A stretch of DNA of 34,355 nucleotides from Candidatus Limnocylindrales bacterium (lineage in GTDB: Bacteria > Moduliflexota > Moduliflexia > Moduliflexales > JAUQPW01). This document shows positions 1-8,548 of this stretch, in pieces. The notes under the pieces were generated by a model, which saw only the letters and a list, made by a program, of their open reading frames with translations, had not been told where the DNA came from and searched no databases. The translations under genes were made by a program, and so were the position numbers. Location of the stretch: NCBI GenBank assembly GCA_035559535.1, contig DATMBG010000046.1, positions 1 to 34,355 of the forward strand, in the 5' to 3' direction. Position 1 is the first letter of the stretch, and each line of letters begins with the position of its first letter.

Positions 1-234
1 AGGGATGCGTTGGAGGATTTCCGGTATGGACAGGCCGGTTACCAGCATTTTTCCGTTGAAGAGTCGCATGACTTTGTGGGGAGCTTCTCCCACTGCGTCT
101 ACGATGGTGACGCTGTGGCCGGCTCTCTTCAAACTGGAAGCCACATAGGCTAAGCCCAGGGGGGGAGTTAAGGATCGTGTACTGGCATAGTAGGACACCA
201 GAGTAGGTGGACGGACCAATGTGATGTGGGGCAT
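1..234 (-). CDS. B12-binding-type radical SAM protein, N-terminus only
   Basis: This open frame starts at ATG 234 and runs off the left edge, so only the first 78 residues are visible. The start is set by AAAGGAG eight bases upstream. The protein opens MPHITLVRPP and continues through TPPLGLAYVASSLKRAGHSV to VTIVDAVGE, the usual beginning of the cobalamin-binding (Rossmann-like) domain found at the N-terminus of many radical SAM enzymes: a first strand ending in RPP, the PPLGLAYVAS helix, then a second strand ending in D. The radical SAM core with its CxxxCxxC motif should lie outside the window, so its presence is inferred and the substrate is unknown. It is divergent from the regulator at 711 and shares the 476-bp region between them. 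Confidence 0.7.
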   Translation of the reverse strand, partial: MPHITLVRPPTLVSYYASTRSLTPPLGLAYVASSLKRAGHSVTIVDAVGEAPHKVMRLFNGKMLVTGLSIPEILQRIP

Positions 235-710
235 ACTCTTTTCTCCTTTAGTCGGTTATGGGATGTTATCCCATAGCCTGACACCCAAGGTTTTAATTAA
301 CTTGAGTTTTTCGTTTGGATAAGGTCTCATCTTGACATTTACTTCTACGATGAAAACATTAAAACTAAGTAGTTAGTAAAGGAGGGAGGCAGGGGAATAG
401 AAGGGGCAGAAAAAGAATTTTACCTGGAATTCTTTTGTTTAATTCTCCTGTCTTCCCCTTAACTATCTTATTTTTGAAGGCTTAAAAAATCAGCCTTTTT
501 TAAGCTTTGAAATTTTACCTGAAAGTATAAAAAGATCCTGTTAAAAATGTCAACAAAAAATAAATTTTCCCTGAAATTCTCCTCTATTTAATTTTTAAAT
601 TTTGCTTTAATAGCTTTTATTTTTAATAGATTAGGAGGGAATCGGTCTTTCCAAATTTTGAAATTCTCCCTGAAAAGGTGGGGAGGAAATAGGGGAGCAG
701 GACTATAGAT
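235..710. other. Divergent intergenic region with repeated AATTTTACCTG-like motifs
   Basis: This 476-bp AT-rich gap lies between two divergent genes and I see no convincing small gene in it. A short inverted repeat, TATGGGAT-GTT-ATCCCATA, sits at 257-275 just upstream of the minus-strand start. Four related 11-mers lie on the plus strand: AATTTTACCTG at 416 and 511, AATTTTCCCTG at 563 and AATTCTCCCTG at 662, each followed by GGAA or GAAA. The first is embedded in an inverted repeat (AAGAATT at 413-419, AATTCTT at 428-434). A TTGACA occurs at 332-337 but has no good -10 partner. Regulatory function is inferred from placement and repetition only. Confidence 0.5.
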
Positions 711-1937
711 ATGGACCAGACTCTCTTAAGGTATGTAAAGATTGCCTGTTATGGAATGGAGAAAGAAGATCCGCTGATATCCTGGTTACAACAAACAGGT
801 TATCCGATTACGGTGGTCTCGGATAGGTTGACCTTACTCAGTTTCAATGAGCAGATGAAAGAGGTTTATTTGGTAGTAATCAAAGATCAGATCGATCTGC
901 ATGAAGATTTGGAGGTTCTGGGTCTTCCGGTTCTTTTGATTTTATCCCAGAAACCTCCTCAGTCCGATTTCCCGCCTTTCCTGGAGAATTCCATCTTTGA
1001 TTTTATGTTTCTTCGGGGAGGCCCTTCGGATTTAGAGGAATTGCACTATCGCTTAACACGGCTGGTGGAGCAAAGTCGGGCTCTTTCCATTTCCGACGAA
1101 TATCATTTTGATTTCTTGACCCGGACTTTTCGACATAAAGATCGGGATATTCTTCCGGGTAGAGGGAACCGGCTATATATGGCAATTGCCGTTCTGCGGA
1201 TGCTGGTTCGAAACCGTGGAAAAGCCATCAGTAAGGAAGCTATTCGTCAATATCTGGGACCTCGTGCACCGCTACTGGCCATTATCAATGATCTACGGGT
1301 AGCCCTTCAAGATTATGACAGTGTTTATCTCCAGAAAACTTTTATTCAGTATAGCCGGGAAAATGGAACTTATACCTTCACCGGGCATGTATTATTTCCA
1401 CAGAAGAAAGCTCTCGACGAAAACATTCGACGATTGGTAGAGGAAGCCCTGGTTAAAACCCTGCGTTCCCTTCCAATACGGCGGAAGTTAAAATATGTAT
1501 TGGGAAAACTCAAGTATATTTTAATGACGGATCGGGCCGGGTTGTTCTGCTTTTCCAGGGAAAACAGGAAGTTGTGCCAGTTTATCGGAGACTATCGTAT
1601 TTCCCAGCCGTCAAAGCGGTATGATCAGGTAGAAATAGATTTAGGTTCCTCTAACCTTTCGCCCAAGCTGGATGCACTTTATCGATACTTGTTGGAACCC
1701 AAGGATTTAAACTCTAATTTTTATGTAGCCTGTGAGATTCCACAGTGTGGAGCCGATTGTTGCATCTATGTAGGTCGTTCTAGAGAATATGAAATTTATC
1801 TGTTGGTAGATGATCTTACCCGATCACGTACTTTTAATCCCATTGATTTAAAATACTGTCGAGATATTCTCAGGCTAAGCAGCGTGCAGAAATTACTCAG
1901 CCAACTCTTAGTTCAGTGGGAGAGTGAAAAGAAATAG
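711..1937 (+). CDS. Divergent response-regulator-like protein with winged helix and Cys-rich C-terminal domain
   Basis: The protein has 408 residues and I do not recognise its family. Residues about 8-122 look like a degenerate receiver: a first strand KIACYG, a strand YLVVIKDQ where the phospho-acceptor Asp would sit, a strand PVLLILSQ, and FDFMFLRGG where the Lys-Pro signature would be. The receiver residues are therefore largely absent. Residues about 130-226 resemble an OmpR/PhoB-type winged helix, with a predicted recognition-helix stretch at about 185-200 and a closing GTYTFTG. Residues about 235-400 may be a GAF-like sensory domain and contain CEIPQCGADCC (C341, C346, C350, C351), which could bind metal or a cofactor. 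The start has a weak GGAG-type site. It is likely a transcription factor, possibly autoregulated through the repeats upstream. Confidence 0.55.
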   Translation: MDQTLLRYVKIACYGMEKEDPLISWLQQTGYPITVVSDRLTLLSFNEQMKEVYLVVIKDQIDLHEDLEVLGLPVLLILSQKPPQSDFPPFLENSIFDFMFLRGGPSDLEELHYRLTRLVEQSRALSISDEYHFDFLTRTFRHKDRDILPGRGNRLYMAIAVLRMLVRNRGKAISKEAIRQYLGPRAPLLAIINDLRVALQDYDSVYLQKTFIQYSRENGTYTFTGHVLFPQKKALDENIRRLVEEALVKTLRSLPIRRKLKYVLGKLKYILMTDRAGLFCFSRENRKLCQFIGDYRISQPSKRYDQVEIDLGSSNLSPKLDALYRYLLEPKDLNSNFYVACEIPQCGADCCIYVGRSREYEIYLLVDDLTRSRTFNPIDLKYCRDILRLSSVQKLLSQLLVQWESEKK

Positions 1938-1948
1938 GCCTATCCTGA

Positions 1949-2992
1949 TCATTCCCTTCGGAATAAAGAGCCTAAAATGCTTTGATAAGCTTCGCAGGGG
2001 GTCCAACACTGGGGACATTTATACTCCCAGATTTCCTTCTGGAGTTTTTGACACTTCTCAGAATTCCAGATTCGCGATAGATCATACCCGTTCTCTCGAA
2101 TATCCCCTACCACGCGACTATACATCCCGCAGGGATAGACTTTACCAAAGGGATCCAGAAAGCAAGAGGATTTTAAAGAATGGCACCGAATCGGAGTTTT
2201 TCCGGTTTGAAGGTAGCTTTCTACCCGCTTTAAATATTCCCTCTCTAAAAAGGAAACCGGGTTAGTCGGCATACCTCGATGCCGTAGGTATTTTTTAACT
2301 TCTGTAATCAATTTTTCCTGATTTCCCTGATAGGGATCTTGATCCTCATTACTATAATAGTGTCCAGATACATGGGCGATATTAACGTGAAAATCCTCAT
2401 AGGTAAGCCAGTCACACTCTCGCTTCGCCGCCTGAAAGGCTACTTCAATCTGATCGGCGTTGTAGGCGGATAAGGTCATCCCTAAAACCGTCTTGACTCC
2501 TGGAATCCCATGAAGTTGCTTAAAGGTTTCTATCTGGCGCTTCCAACCTCCTTTGATTCCCCGAACTTCATCATTAACCGTTTCATCTCCATCCATACTG
2601 ACGGTAATGATCAGCTTTGGAGGTTTCCAGCCCATGATCTTTTCCACCGACGAGACAATTTTATCCGTTAAGTAACCGTTTGTTGGAAAGTGCAATAAGA
2701 GTAAGTTCTGACAGTTGGATAAAACTGCTTCCACAATACCCAGAAAATCCTTCCTCAGAAACACCTCTCCGCCGGTTAGATCTACCCATGAAAATTGGTT
2801 GGAGTTACGAAAGAACTGCTGAATTTCTTTTAACGAAAGCTCATTTACAGGCTTCTTTTGCCAGATATTGCAGGTCTTACAACGATAATTACACCAATAT
2901 GTCAGAGCATAGGTGAGCTTATAGGGAAAGTCTAATCTCTTTAGGTTGGATACCAAGATATTTTTTGCAAGGGCTAGATAAGGTGATAACAC
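1949..2992 (-). CDS. Radical SAM protein with SPASM-like C-terminus
   Basis: The protein has 347 residues starting at GTG 2992, with only a weak AAAGAG site upstream and no later Met before the core motif. The radical SAM cluster motif is CNYRCKTC (C34, C38, C41), which holds the [4Fe-4S] cluster that cleaves S-adenosylmethionine. The GGE motif follows at 74-76 (DLTGGEVFLR). The C-terminal third has C270, C277, C288 and then C326, C329, C333, a spacing typical of SPASM-type auxiliary clusters. Such enzymes modify peptides, proteins or small molecules, and the substrate here cannot be inferred. It lies 152 bp downstream of the glycosyltransferase on the same strand, so the two may be cotranscribed. 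It is convergent with the 711-1937 regulator, with 11 bp between the stop codons. Confidence 0.85.
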   Translation of the reverse strand: MLSPYLALAKNILVSNLKRLDFPYKLTYALTYWCNYRCKTCNIWQKKPVNELSLKEIQQFFRNSNQFSWVDLTGGEVFLRKDFLGIVEAVLSNCQNLLLLHFPTNGYLTDKIVSSVEKIMGWKPPKLIITVSMDGDETVNDEVRGIKGGWKRQIETFKQLHGIPGVKTVLGMTLSAYNADQIEVAFQAAKRECDWLTYEDFHVNIAHVSGHYYSNEDQDPYQGNQEKLITEVKKYLRHRGMPTNPVSFLEREYLKRVESYLQTGKTPIRCHSLKSSCFLDPFGKVYPCGMYSRVVGDIRENGYDLSRIWNSEKCQKLQKEIWEYKCPQCWTPCEAYQSILGSLFRRE

Positions 2993-3144
2993 GATGTTAA
3001 ATGTCTCTTTATAACTTATCAGCTACAAAGGCACTGAAATCTCGGAAGACTAATCCTAGAAGATGGAGAAAAGCACTATTTTTTCATCCTGGCTACTTTT
3101 ACCGCCCTTGATCTTCCTACCTTCAGGTCTTTATCGCTGAGAAG

Positions 3145-3822
3145 TTAAAAAATATTTTTGATCAAACTCCAGATGTATCGATACCATACTTTTCTCAACA
3201 CAATAACCGATTTTCCATAACGTCTTGCATATTCATGGGTGGGAACCTCACCGACCCGGTACCCTTTTTTCAGACATTTCATGGTCATTTCCTGCTCAAT
3301 GGTAGTAATGTTTTCCTTAAGATTCAAGGCCCTGGCCACTTCGGTTCGGATAGCTCGAAATCCATTCTGGCTATCCGTTAAGCGGACATTCCACCGGTAA
3401 TTGATGGCTATTAAAATGAGATCGGCTCCAACCATTCGGAGAAGTTTCTGAATATCCCCGTGTAATTCATCGCTTCCTCCTCGTCCCCGGGAACCCACGA
3501 CCAAATCGGCCTCATCGTCTAAGATAGGTTGGACCAGCCGGGGAATATCATTGGGATCATGGGACCCATCGGCATCTAGAAAAACCAGAATATCACTATC
3601 AACTTGTTGAATGGCCGTGCGGATCCCATCCCCTTTTCCTTTACCATGGTCCAGGAGAACCCGCGCTCCTTCCCTTTCGGCAATGACTCGGGTGTTATCG
3701 GTGGAATGCCCATCGACCACCACCACTTCGTCAACAAGCGGTTTGGTATTTCGGATGATTTCCCCGATGGTTTTCTCTTCATTTCGGGCCAGAATAACTG
3801 CGCAAATGCGTTTTTGCTGCAT
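3145..3822 (-). CDS. Family 2 glycosyltransferase (DPM1/DPG synthase-like)
   Basis: The protein is a 225-residue GT-A fold glycosyltransferase. The N-terminal strand ICAVILARNEEKTIG (6-20), VVVVDGHSTDNT (33-44) and the metal/nucleotide motif DAD at 83-85 (FLDADGSHDP) are characteristic of GT2. DSQNGFRAIR (150-159) matches the acceptor-side region of dolichol-phosphate mannose synthase-like members. There is no C-terminal membrane domain, so it is a soluble or peripheral enzyme that probably moves a sugar from a nucleotide donor to a polyprenyl phosphate or similar acceptor. The start is supported by GGAAAGGGG seven bases upstream of ATG 3822. It is first in a probable two-gene minus-strand unit with the radical SAM gene and is divergent from the membrane protein at 4201. 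Confidence 0.88.
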   Translation of the reverse strand: MQQKRICAVILARNEEKTIGEIIRNTKPLVDEVVVVDGHSTDNTRVIAEREGARVLLDHGKGKGDGIRTAIQQVDSDILVFLDADGSHDPNDIPRLVQPILDDEADLVVGSRGRGGSDELHGDIQKLLRMVGADLILIAINYRWNVRLTDSQNGFRAIRTEVARALNLKENITTIEQEMTMKCLKKGYRVGEVPTHEYARRYGKSVIVLRKVWYRYIWSLIKNIF

Positions 3823-4200
3823 AAGTCAACCCCTTTCCAAGTTCCCATCCTAAAAACATTGTCTAACTTAATCCGCCTATTTCCTTTTATTTAACAGGAT
3901 TCCTTTAACATGAGAGTAATTTAGTCAATGCTCTAAAAGAAGTCAAGAATTATCCGTGGGTTGGATCTTCTCTTTCTATAAAATTTTGATGGGGATTCTA
4001 AAACTTAAATATCCTGACTTTTTTAAGTTATTGAAAATCAAAGTGCTTAAACTATTCGGGTCAGAAGAAACAGAGAAAATTTCATGGGGAATTTCTTTTT
4101 CTGTTGACAGAGGATTTCTTCGATAATACTTTCTGCATGACAGATACCAGGTGTGGGACCGGGTTAGAAAGCCAATCGGTTAGGTTATAAGGAGTAAGAC
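3823..4200. other. Divergent promoter region
   Basis: This 378-bp AT-rich gap between divergent genes contains no convincing gene. A consensus TTGACA lies at 4104-4109 on the plus strand, followed by AT-rich sequence, but the -10 at standard spacing (TACTTT) is poor. The strong ribosome site TAAGGAG at 4188-4194 belongs to the downstream gene. Confidence 0.4.
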
Positions 4201-6750
4201 ATGAAGTTGCTTTCTCATAAGGCTTTTTTAAAGCTTATTAATGCTCTCATCATTTTAGAATTTTCAGGCCTGTTGGTTCGTCATTTTATAGGTCCTATCT
4301 CTTTTAAATTTGTAGGATTTAAATTCAGCCTGACCAATTATGAAAAACCCCTTTTAATTATTACCGGGTTATGGATTCTCCGGCAGATCCTTGTTTACTT
4401 TCCTTTCCGAAAACTCCAGAAAACCCTCACCGGCAAAGGATATACCTACTATCTGGGAATCCTCATTATCTCCGCAGCCACTCTCCTGTTGGAAATTACC
4501 ATGACCCGTATCTTTGCGGTTATTTTTTTCAATCAATTTGCTTTTCTGATTATCAGTACCGCACTGTTTGGCTTCGGGTTCAGTGGGGTTGTGCTCTCCA
4601 TATCGCGACGCATTCATACCTATACTTTAGATAAATTTTTAACCTTTTTATCTTTAGCCTTTGGAGTCGGTACCCTGATAACCCTCAAAGTCGTAGTGGA
4701 TGTACCTTTAAGATTTAGTGCTATTTCTCAAGAGCCTATTCAACTCTTTTATTTGACCGTTTATTATTTGGCCCTGGGAACTCCCTTCTTCTTCTCGGGA
4801 ATGATCATAGCCCTGCTTCTCTCCCATCTGCCGAAGCAGGTAAATACCTTGTACTTCTATGATTTATTGGGAGCCGGGATCGGATGCTTTATTATGGTGT
4901 TATTGATTTCTAAACTGGGAGGATCTGGAACGGTCATTTTCTCTGCCCTGATGGGCTTTGCCGGCGCCATTTTTTTTAGTTTTTATACCCATAAAAAGTT
5001 CATTTTCCTGAGCTGTCTTTTTTTAGTTGCCGGTGCCTTTCTCCTTCCCTATGCAGATAAATATTTCGAGATTCAGGTCCATGAGATCAAACGAACCTTT
5101 AATTTCGATGTAAAGACAGGTAAAGTCGAATTCACACGCTGGAGTGCGGTATCTCGTGTAGATGTGGCCGATATGTTCCCTTACAAGATTATATGGATTA
5201 ATGGAGGTACGAACACCGCTTATATGGTTCCTTATCGTGAAGGTGCCCCCCTACCGTCTCCCTCTGCATTGGCGCCTGTAGTTTATCGGCTCAAGAAGAA
5301 CTTTGATATCCTTATTGTAGGTCCGGCAGGCGGTGCAGAAGTGCTAGAGGCCCTTTCCTACGGATCTAACTCCATAATCGGTGTGGAATTAGATCCCATC
5401 ATTACAGATATTGTTCAGAACGAGTACAAAGCCTTCATAGGGAATATTTATGGCCGACCCAATGTAAAGCTTATCAATGATGAAGGGAGAAGCTACATAA
5501 GTCGAAGCAGGGAAAAGTTCGATATTATTCAACAGATTAATAATGCCTCCCCCATTGCCATTGCTTCAGGGGCTCTTAATCTTTCGGAAAGCTATTTACT
5601 GACGGTAGAAGCCTTTCATGCTTACCTGGATCACCTCAAGGAGGATGGTTACCTTTACATCCGTCGTCAGGGTGCCATACGCCTGGCCTCGGTGGCTGCC
5701 CAAACCCTTCGAGAAAGGGGTATTACAAATCCACAAGATTATATGGTAATTATCTCGGAAGGGTCTCCTATTCGGGAAGGATTTTGTTTGAAGAAAAGCC
5801 CTATTACCCCGGAAGAGATTGAAAAGTTTCAGAAGTATGTGGAGGGTTTTCCCAATTACAAAATGCTGTATGATCCTTCCATGAAACAGGATGATAATCT
5901 TTATTACCACATCATATCCAGGGAGAACGGCTGGAAAGACTACTTAGATGTGGGTTTTAATCTTTCTCCAGCTACAGACGATCGACCTTTTTTCAACCAT
6001 TTCAAAAGGTTTGCCTCTTTTAAGCTATCGGATCAATTACCCGAGCCTTTAGAAGTCCTGGTGGGGGGAGGGCGTATCGAGTCGGATACCGTGCTTTTGA
6101 TTATCCTGGCCGAAGCCGCTATTTTATCGGTCCTTTTTATTATCCTGCCCCTTTATTTATTCAATCGAGCAGGACTCAGAACCCGGGACAAAGGAAAATT
6201 TCTCATCTACTTCTTTTCCCTGGGTCTCGGTTTTATTCTGATAGAAATCAGCCTGATACAAAAATTTACCCTGTTTATTGGTTATCCGGCTCACTCCATA
6301 ACCGCTGTTCTATTCTCCATCCTTGTTTCGGCAGGTATAGGGAGTTATCTTTCTGGCAGGTTTGTGACCCATATTCCCAGGGCCTTAACTTTCATTATCC
6401 TCGGCATTACCCTTCAGCTTATTGTTCAATTAATGTTTACCGTAACCCTCTTTGAAACCTTTCTGGGGCAGCCTCTGGCCATAAGGATTTTAATCTCTAT
6501 TGCTGTGATCATGCCACTGGGACTTTTATTGGGGATGCCTTTCCCGCTGGGAATTAGGATGGTAGACCATATAGCTCCTAAATTGATTCCCTGGGTTTGG
6601 GGGATTAACGGTTATGCTACCGTCATCGGTTCTGTGCTGTGTGTCATTTTGGCTCTTGTCTTCGGATTTAAAGTGGTATTAATTCTGGCCGGAGTTATTT
6701 ATTTACTGGGTCTTCTGGCCTTTTTAAGTATTGGAGCCGAAAAAAGTTAG
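4201..6750 (+). CDS. Multipass membrane protein with spermidine-synthase-like (SAM-binding fold) domain
   Basis: The protein has 849 residues. The N-terminal half (about 10-290) is a run of hydrophobic helices. The middle, about 300-615, carries a Rossmann methyltransferase-like fold with VGPAGGAEVLEAL (373-385) and the acidic end of the next strand GVELDP (E396). SPATDDRPFFNHF (A591, D593, D594) is a signature of membrane spermine/spermidine synthase-like proteins. A second hydrophobic block follows at about 625-845. Classical aminopropyltransferases are soluble, about 300 residues, and use decarboxylated SAM; membrane-fused members of this superfamily mostly lack a proven reaction. The start is well supported by TAAGGAG six bases upstream of ATG. 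It stands alone on its strand, so context gives no pathway. The fold assignment is firm and the activity unknown. Confidence 0.82.
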   Translation: MKLLSHKAFLKLINALIILEFSGLLVRHFIGPISFKFVGFKFSLTNYEKPLLIITGLWILRQILVYFPFRKLQKTLTGKGYTYYLGILIISAATLLLEITMTRIFAVIFFNQFAFLIISTALFGFGFSGVVLSISRRIHTYTLDKFLTFLSLAFGVGTLITLKVVVDVPLRFSAISQEPIQLFYLTVYYLALGTPFFFSGMIIALLLSHLPKQVNTLYFYDLLGAGIGCFIMVLLISKLGGSGTVIFSALMGFAGAIFFSFYTHKKFIFLSCLFLVAGAFLLPYADKYFEIQVHEIKRTFNFDVKTGKVEFTRWSAVSRVDVADMFPYKIIWINGGTNTAYMVPYREGAPLPSPSALAPVVYRLKKNFDILIVGPAGGAEVLEALSYGSNSIIGVELDPIITDIVQNEYKAFIGNIYGRPNVKLINDEGRSYISRSREKFDIIQQINNASPIAIASGALNLSESYLLTVEAFHAYLDHLKEDGYLYIRRQGAIRLASVAAQTLRERGITNPQDYMVIISEGSPIREGFCLKKSPITPEEIEKFQKYVEGFPNYKMLYDPSMKQDDNLYYHIISRENGWKDYLDVGFNLSPATDDRPFFNHFKRFASFKLSDQLPEPLEVLVGGGRIESDTVLLIILAEAAILSVLFIILPLYLFNRAGLRTRDKGKFLIYFFSLGLGFILIEISLIQKFTLFIGYPAHSITAVLFSILVSAGIGSYLSGRFVTHIPRALTFIILGITLQLIVQLMFTVTLFETFLGQPLAIRILISIAVIMPLGLLLGMPFPLGIRMVDHIAPKLIPWVWGINGYATVIGSVLCVILALVFGFKVVLILAGVIYLLGLLAFLSIGAEKS

Positions 6751-6838
6751 TTTTTACCCCTGGTCGACGCCAACATAGAGGAAAGGAGTATTTCCTGACT
6801 TCGCTTCCCAGGTCTAAACTTGAACTTAAAGGTCTGGA

Positions 6839-6891
6839 GGCCGGGTCCTTATTCCCCGTTTCGTAGGGAAAAGATCTTTTATAAGGCCGGG
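6839..6891. terminator. Possible bidirectional terminator
   Basis: Between convergent stop codons at 6750 and 6894, CCTTAT (6847-6852) pairs with ATAAGG (6881-6886). Inside are TTCCC/GGGAA and the self-complementary AAAAGATCTTTT (6869-6880), and GGCCGGG is repeated directly at both edges. The placement fits a terminator for both genes, but no clean stem plus U-tract is seen. Confidence 0.35.
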
Positions 6892-6893
6892 CT

Positions 6894-7427
6894 TTAAGCT
6901 CCTTCCCGTTCCGTAGTGATCCGTATAGGGTTAGGGGGTAGATTTAAAACTTCTTCAGAGAAATGATCTACCAGGTAATCGACGATATCCTTTACTGAGA
7001 CAATCCCAACAGGCTTATGGGCCTCATCTACCAGAGGGATATGGCGGAATCCCCCGATATGCATACGATTCAATGCGAAGGCAATCATATCATCCGGCTG
7101 GAGACAATCCGGGTTTCGGGTCATCAACGTCTCGATGGGAGTGGTGGACAGGTCTAGAGGGGTTCCAACAATTTTCATCAGTACATCCCGTTCTGTGAAG
7201 ATGCCGGTCAATTTCCCATTTCTTACCACCAGCATACACCCAATCCGGTTTTTCTTCATCAAATCCAGGGCCTGGGCAACAGAACTCCCCTCTTCCAGGA
7301 GGATGGGTTTGTGCAGAGGGAGATTTCGGATAGGGACTTTGATCGTGCTTTCATCGAGGACCTTAGGGGTACTTCCAGATTCTTCATACATTTGCCTGAT
7401 TTCGTCATCGATAATCTCACGATCCAT
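6894..7427 (-). CDS. Tandem CBS-domain protein
   Basis: The protein has 177 residues from ATG 7427; a GTG two codons upstream (7433) is the alternative, and neither has a clear ribosome site. It consists almost entirely of a CBS pair: the first CBS domain ends in GIFTERDVLMKIV and the second in GIVSVKDIVDYL, the usual last strand and helix of the fold. CBS pairs bind adenine nucleotides or SAM and regulate partner proteins by energy state. It lies just downstream of korB on the same strand, separated by a 26-bp perfect palindrome, so it could report adenylate charge to the oxidoreductase. That link rests only on position. Confidence 0.85.
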   Translation of the reverse strand: MDREIIDDEIRQMYEESGSTPKVLDESTIKVPIRNLPLHKPILLEEGSSVAQALDLMKKNRIGCMLVVRNGKLTGIFTERDVLMKIVGTPLDLSTTPIETLMTRNPDCLQPDDMIAFALNRMHIGGFRHIPLVDEAHKPVGIVSVKDIVDYLVDHFSEEVLNLPPNPIRITTEREGA

Positions 7428-7449
7428 AATCACAGCGTATAGGAAGGTC

Positions 7450-7475
7450 GGAGTATGGGAGTTCTCCCATACTCC
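7450..7475. repeat. Perfect 26-bp palindrome between korB and the CBS gene
   Basis: Two 12-bp arms, GGAGTATGGGAG (7450-7461) and CTCCCATACTCC (7464-7475), are separated by two bases. There is no T-run after it in either direction. It shares the 9-mer GGAGTATGG with the long hairpin at 18342-18413, so it may belong to a family of dispersed palindromes. It could also act as an intercistronic mRNA stem. Confidence 0.75.
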
Positions 7476-7492
7476 TGGACTCCTACCTCACT

Positions 7493-8536
7493 TTATTCTG
7501 GAATTACCCAGGTATTTCCACCGGTAAGAAGGGCGTCCAGGTCTCCTTCTCCAAGCTGTTTTTTAGCGTTCAGGATCTGTTCTGTCATCTCCATATCGTA
7601 AGTCGGACGCTGTACACAACGGAATACCCCAACCGGTGTTGGGAATCCGGGATGATCCGGCAGATGGCTCAAAATATAAGCCAGTGTAGGTTCCTGGGCC
7701 GTTTCATCATGAACTAAAAGGTCATCTAAGGCATAACCGTCTTTTAAAGAGACCACCCGGGGTTTTAAGCCTTCCAGCTTAATCCCCTTATCCCGGTTTT
7801 TTCCAAATACCAGGGGCTTTCCATGTTCCAGGTAAAGGACATTATCATCCTTTACATCCTTTTCGGTCAGATGGGAAAAGGCTCCATCGTTAAAGATATT
7901 ACAGTTCTGATAGATTTCTATGAAAGCAGTCCCCTTATGACGGGCCGCACGCCGTATCATTTCTTGAAGATGCTTGGGGTCTCGATCTATGGTACGGGCC
8001 ACAAAAGTTCCTTCAGCCCCTAAAGCTACCGAGATAGGATTGAAAGGATGGTCGATGGAACCGAAGGGTGTAGAGTATGTCTTCTTTCCGTATTCCGAGG
8101 TTGGAGAATACTGACCCTTGGTTAATCCATAAATTTTATTGTTGAACAACAGGATCTTGACATCTACGTTGCGACGTAGGATATGAATAAGGTGATTTCC
8201 TCCGATACTCAATCCATCACCATCCCCGGTAGCGATCCATACCGATAGATCCTGGTTAATACATTTTACACCTGTAGCAATGGCGGGAGCCCGGCCATGG
8301 ATTCCATGAAAACCATATGTATTCATGTAGTAGGGGAATCGACTGGAACAGCCTATTCCGGCGACAAAAACATAATTTTCCCGTTTGATACCCAATTCCG
8401 GCAGGACTCTTTGAACCTGCGCTAAAATGGAATAATCCCCACAACCCGGGCACCAACGTACATCCTGATCCGATTCAAAATCTTTTTTGGTTAAGGGAGG
8501 TGGATTTCCGTTATCGGTTGTTTTGACAGTACTCAT
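7493..8536 (-). CDS. korB: 2-oxoacid:ferredoxin oxidoreductase, beta subunit (KorB-type)
   Basis: This is the thiamine-diphosphate subunit of an enzyme that oxidatively decarboxylates 2-oxoacids (2-oxoglutarate, or pyruvate) to the acyl-CoA while reducing ferredoxin. Counting from the upstream GTG at 8557, CPGCG holds C36 and C39, and C70 (GIGCSSR) and C219 complete the four-Cys set for a [4Fe-4S] cluster. GDGDG (111-115) followed by NN (139-140) is the thiamine-diphosphate/Mg motif. I chose ATG 8536 (347 residues) because the seven residues before it are encoded by a repeat element that ends in the gene start. It is the downstream partner of korA on the same strand. The substrate cannot be settled by eye. 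Confidence 0.9.
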   Translation of the reverse strand: MSTVKTTDNGNPPPLTKKDFESDQDVRWCPGCGDYSILAQVQRVLPELGIKRENYVFVAGIGCSSRFPYYMNTYGFHGIHGRAPAIATGVKCINQDLSVWIATGDGDGLSIGGNHLIHILRRNVDVKILLFNNKIYGLTKGQYSPTSEYGKKTYSTPFGSIDHPFNPISVALGAEGTFVARTIDRDPKHLQEMIRRAARHKGTAFIEIYQNCNIFNDGAFSHLTEKDVKDDNVLYLEHGKPLVFGKNRDKGIKLEGLKPRVVSLKDGYALDDLLVHDETAQEPTLAYILSHLPDHPGFPTPVGVFRCVQRPTYDMEMTEQILNAKKQLGEGDLDALLTGGNTWVIPE

Positions 8537-8548
8537 AGAAATGTAATT

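Noticed and set aside
1924-2265. 113-residue open frame on the plus strand
   Set aside because: It lies wholly opposite the 3' end of the radical SAM gene, has no ribosome site and a composition typical of an antisense shadow.
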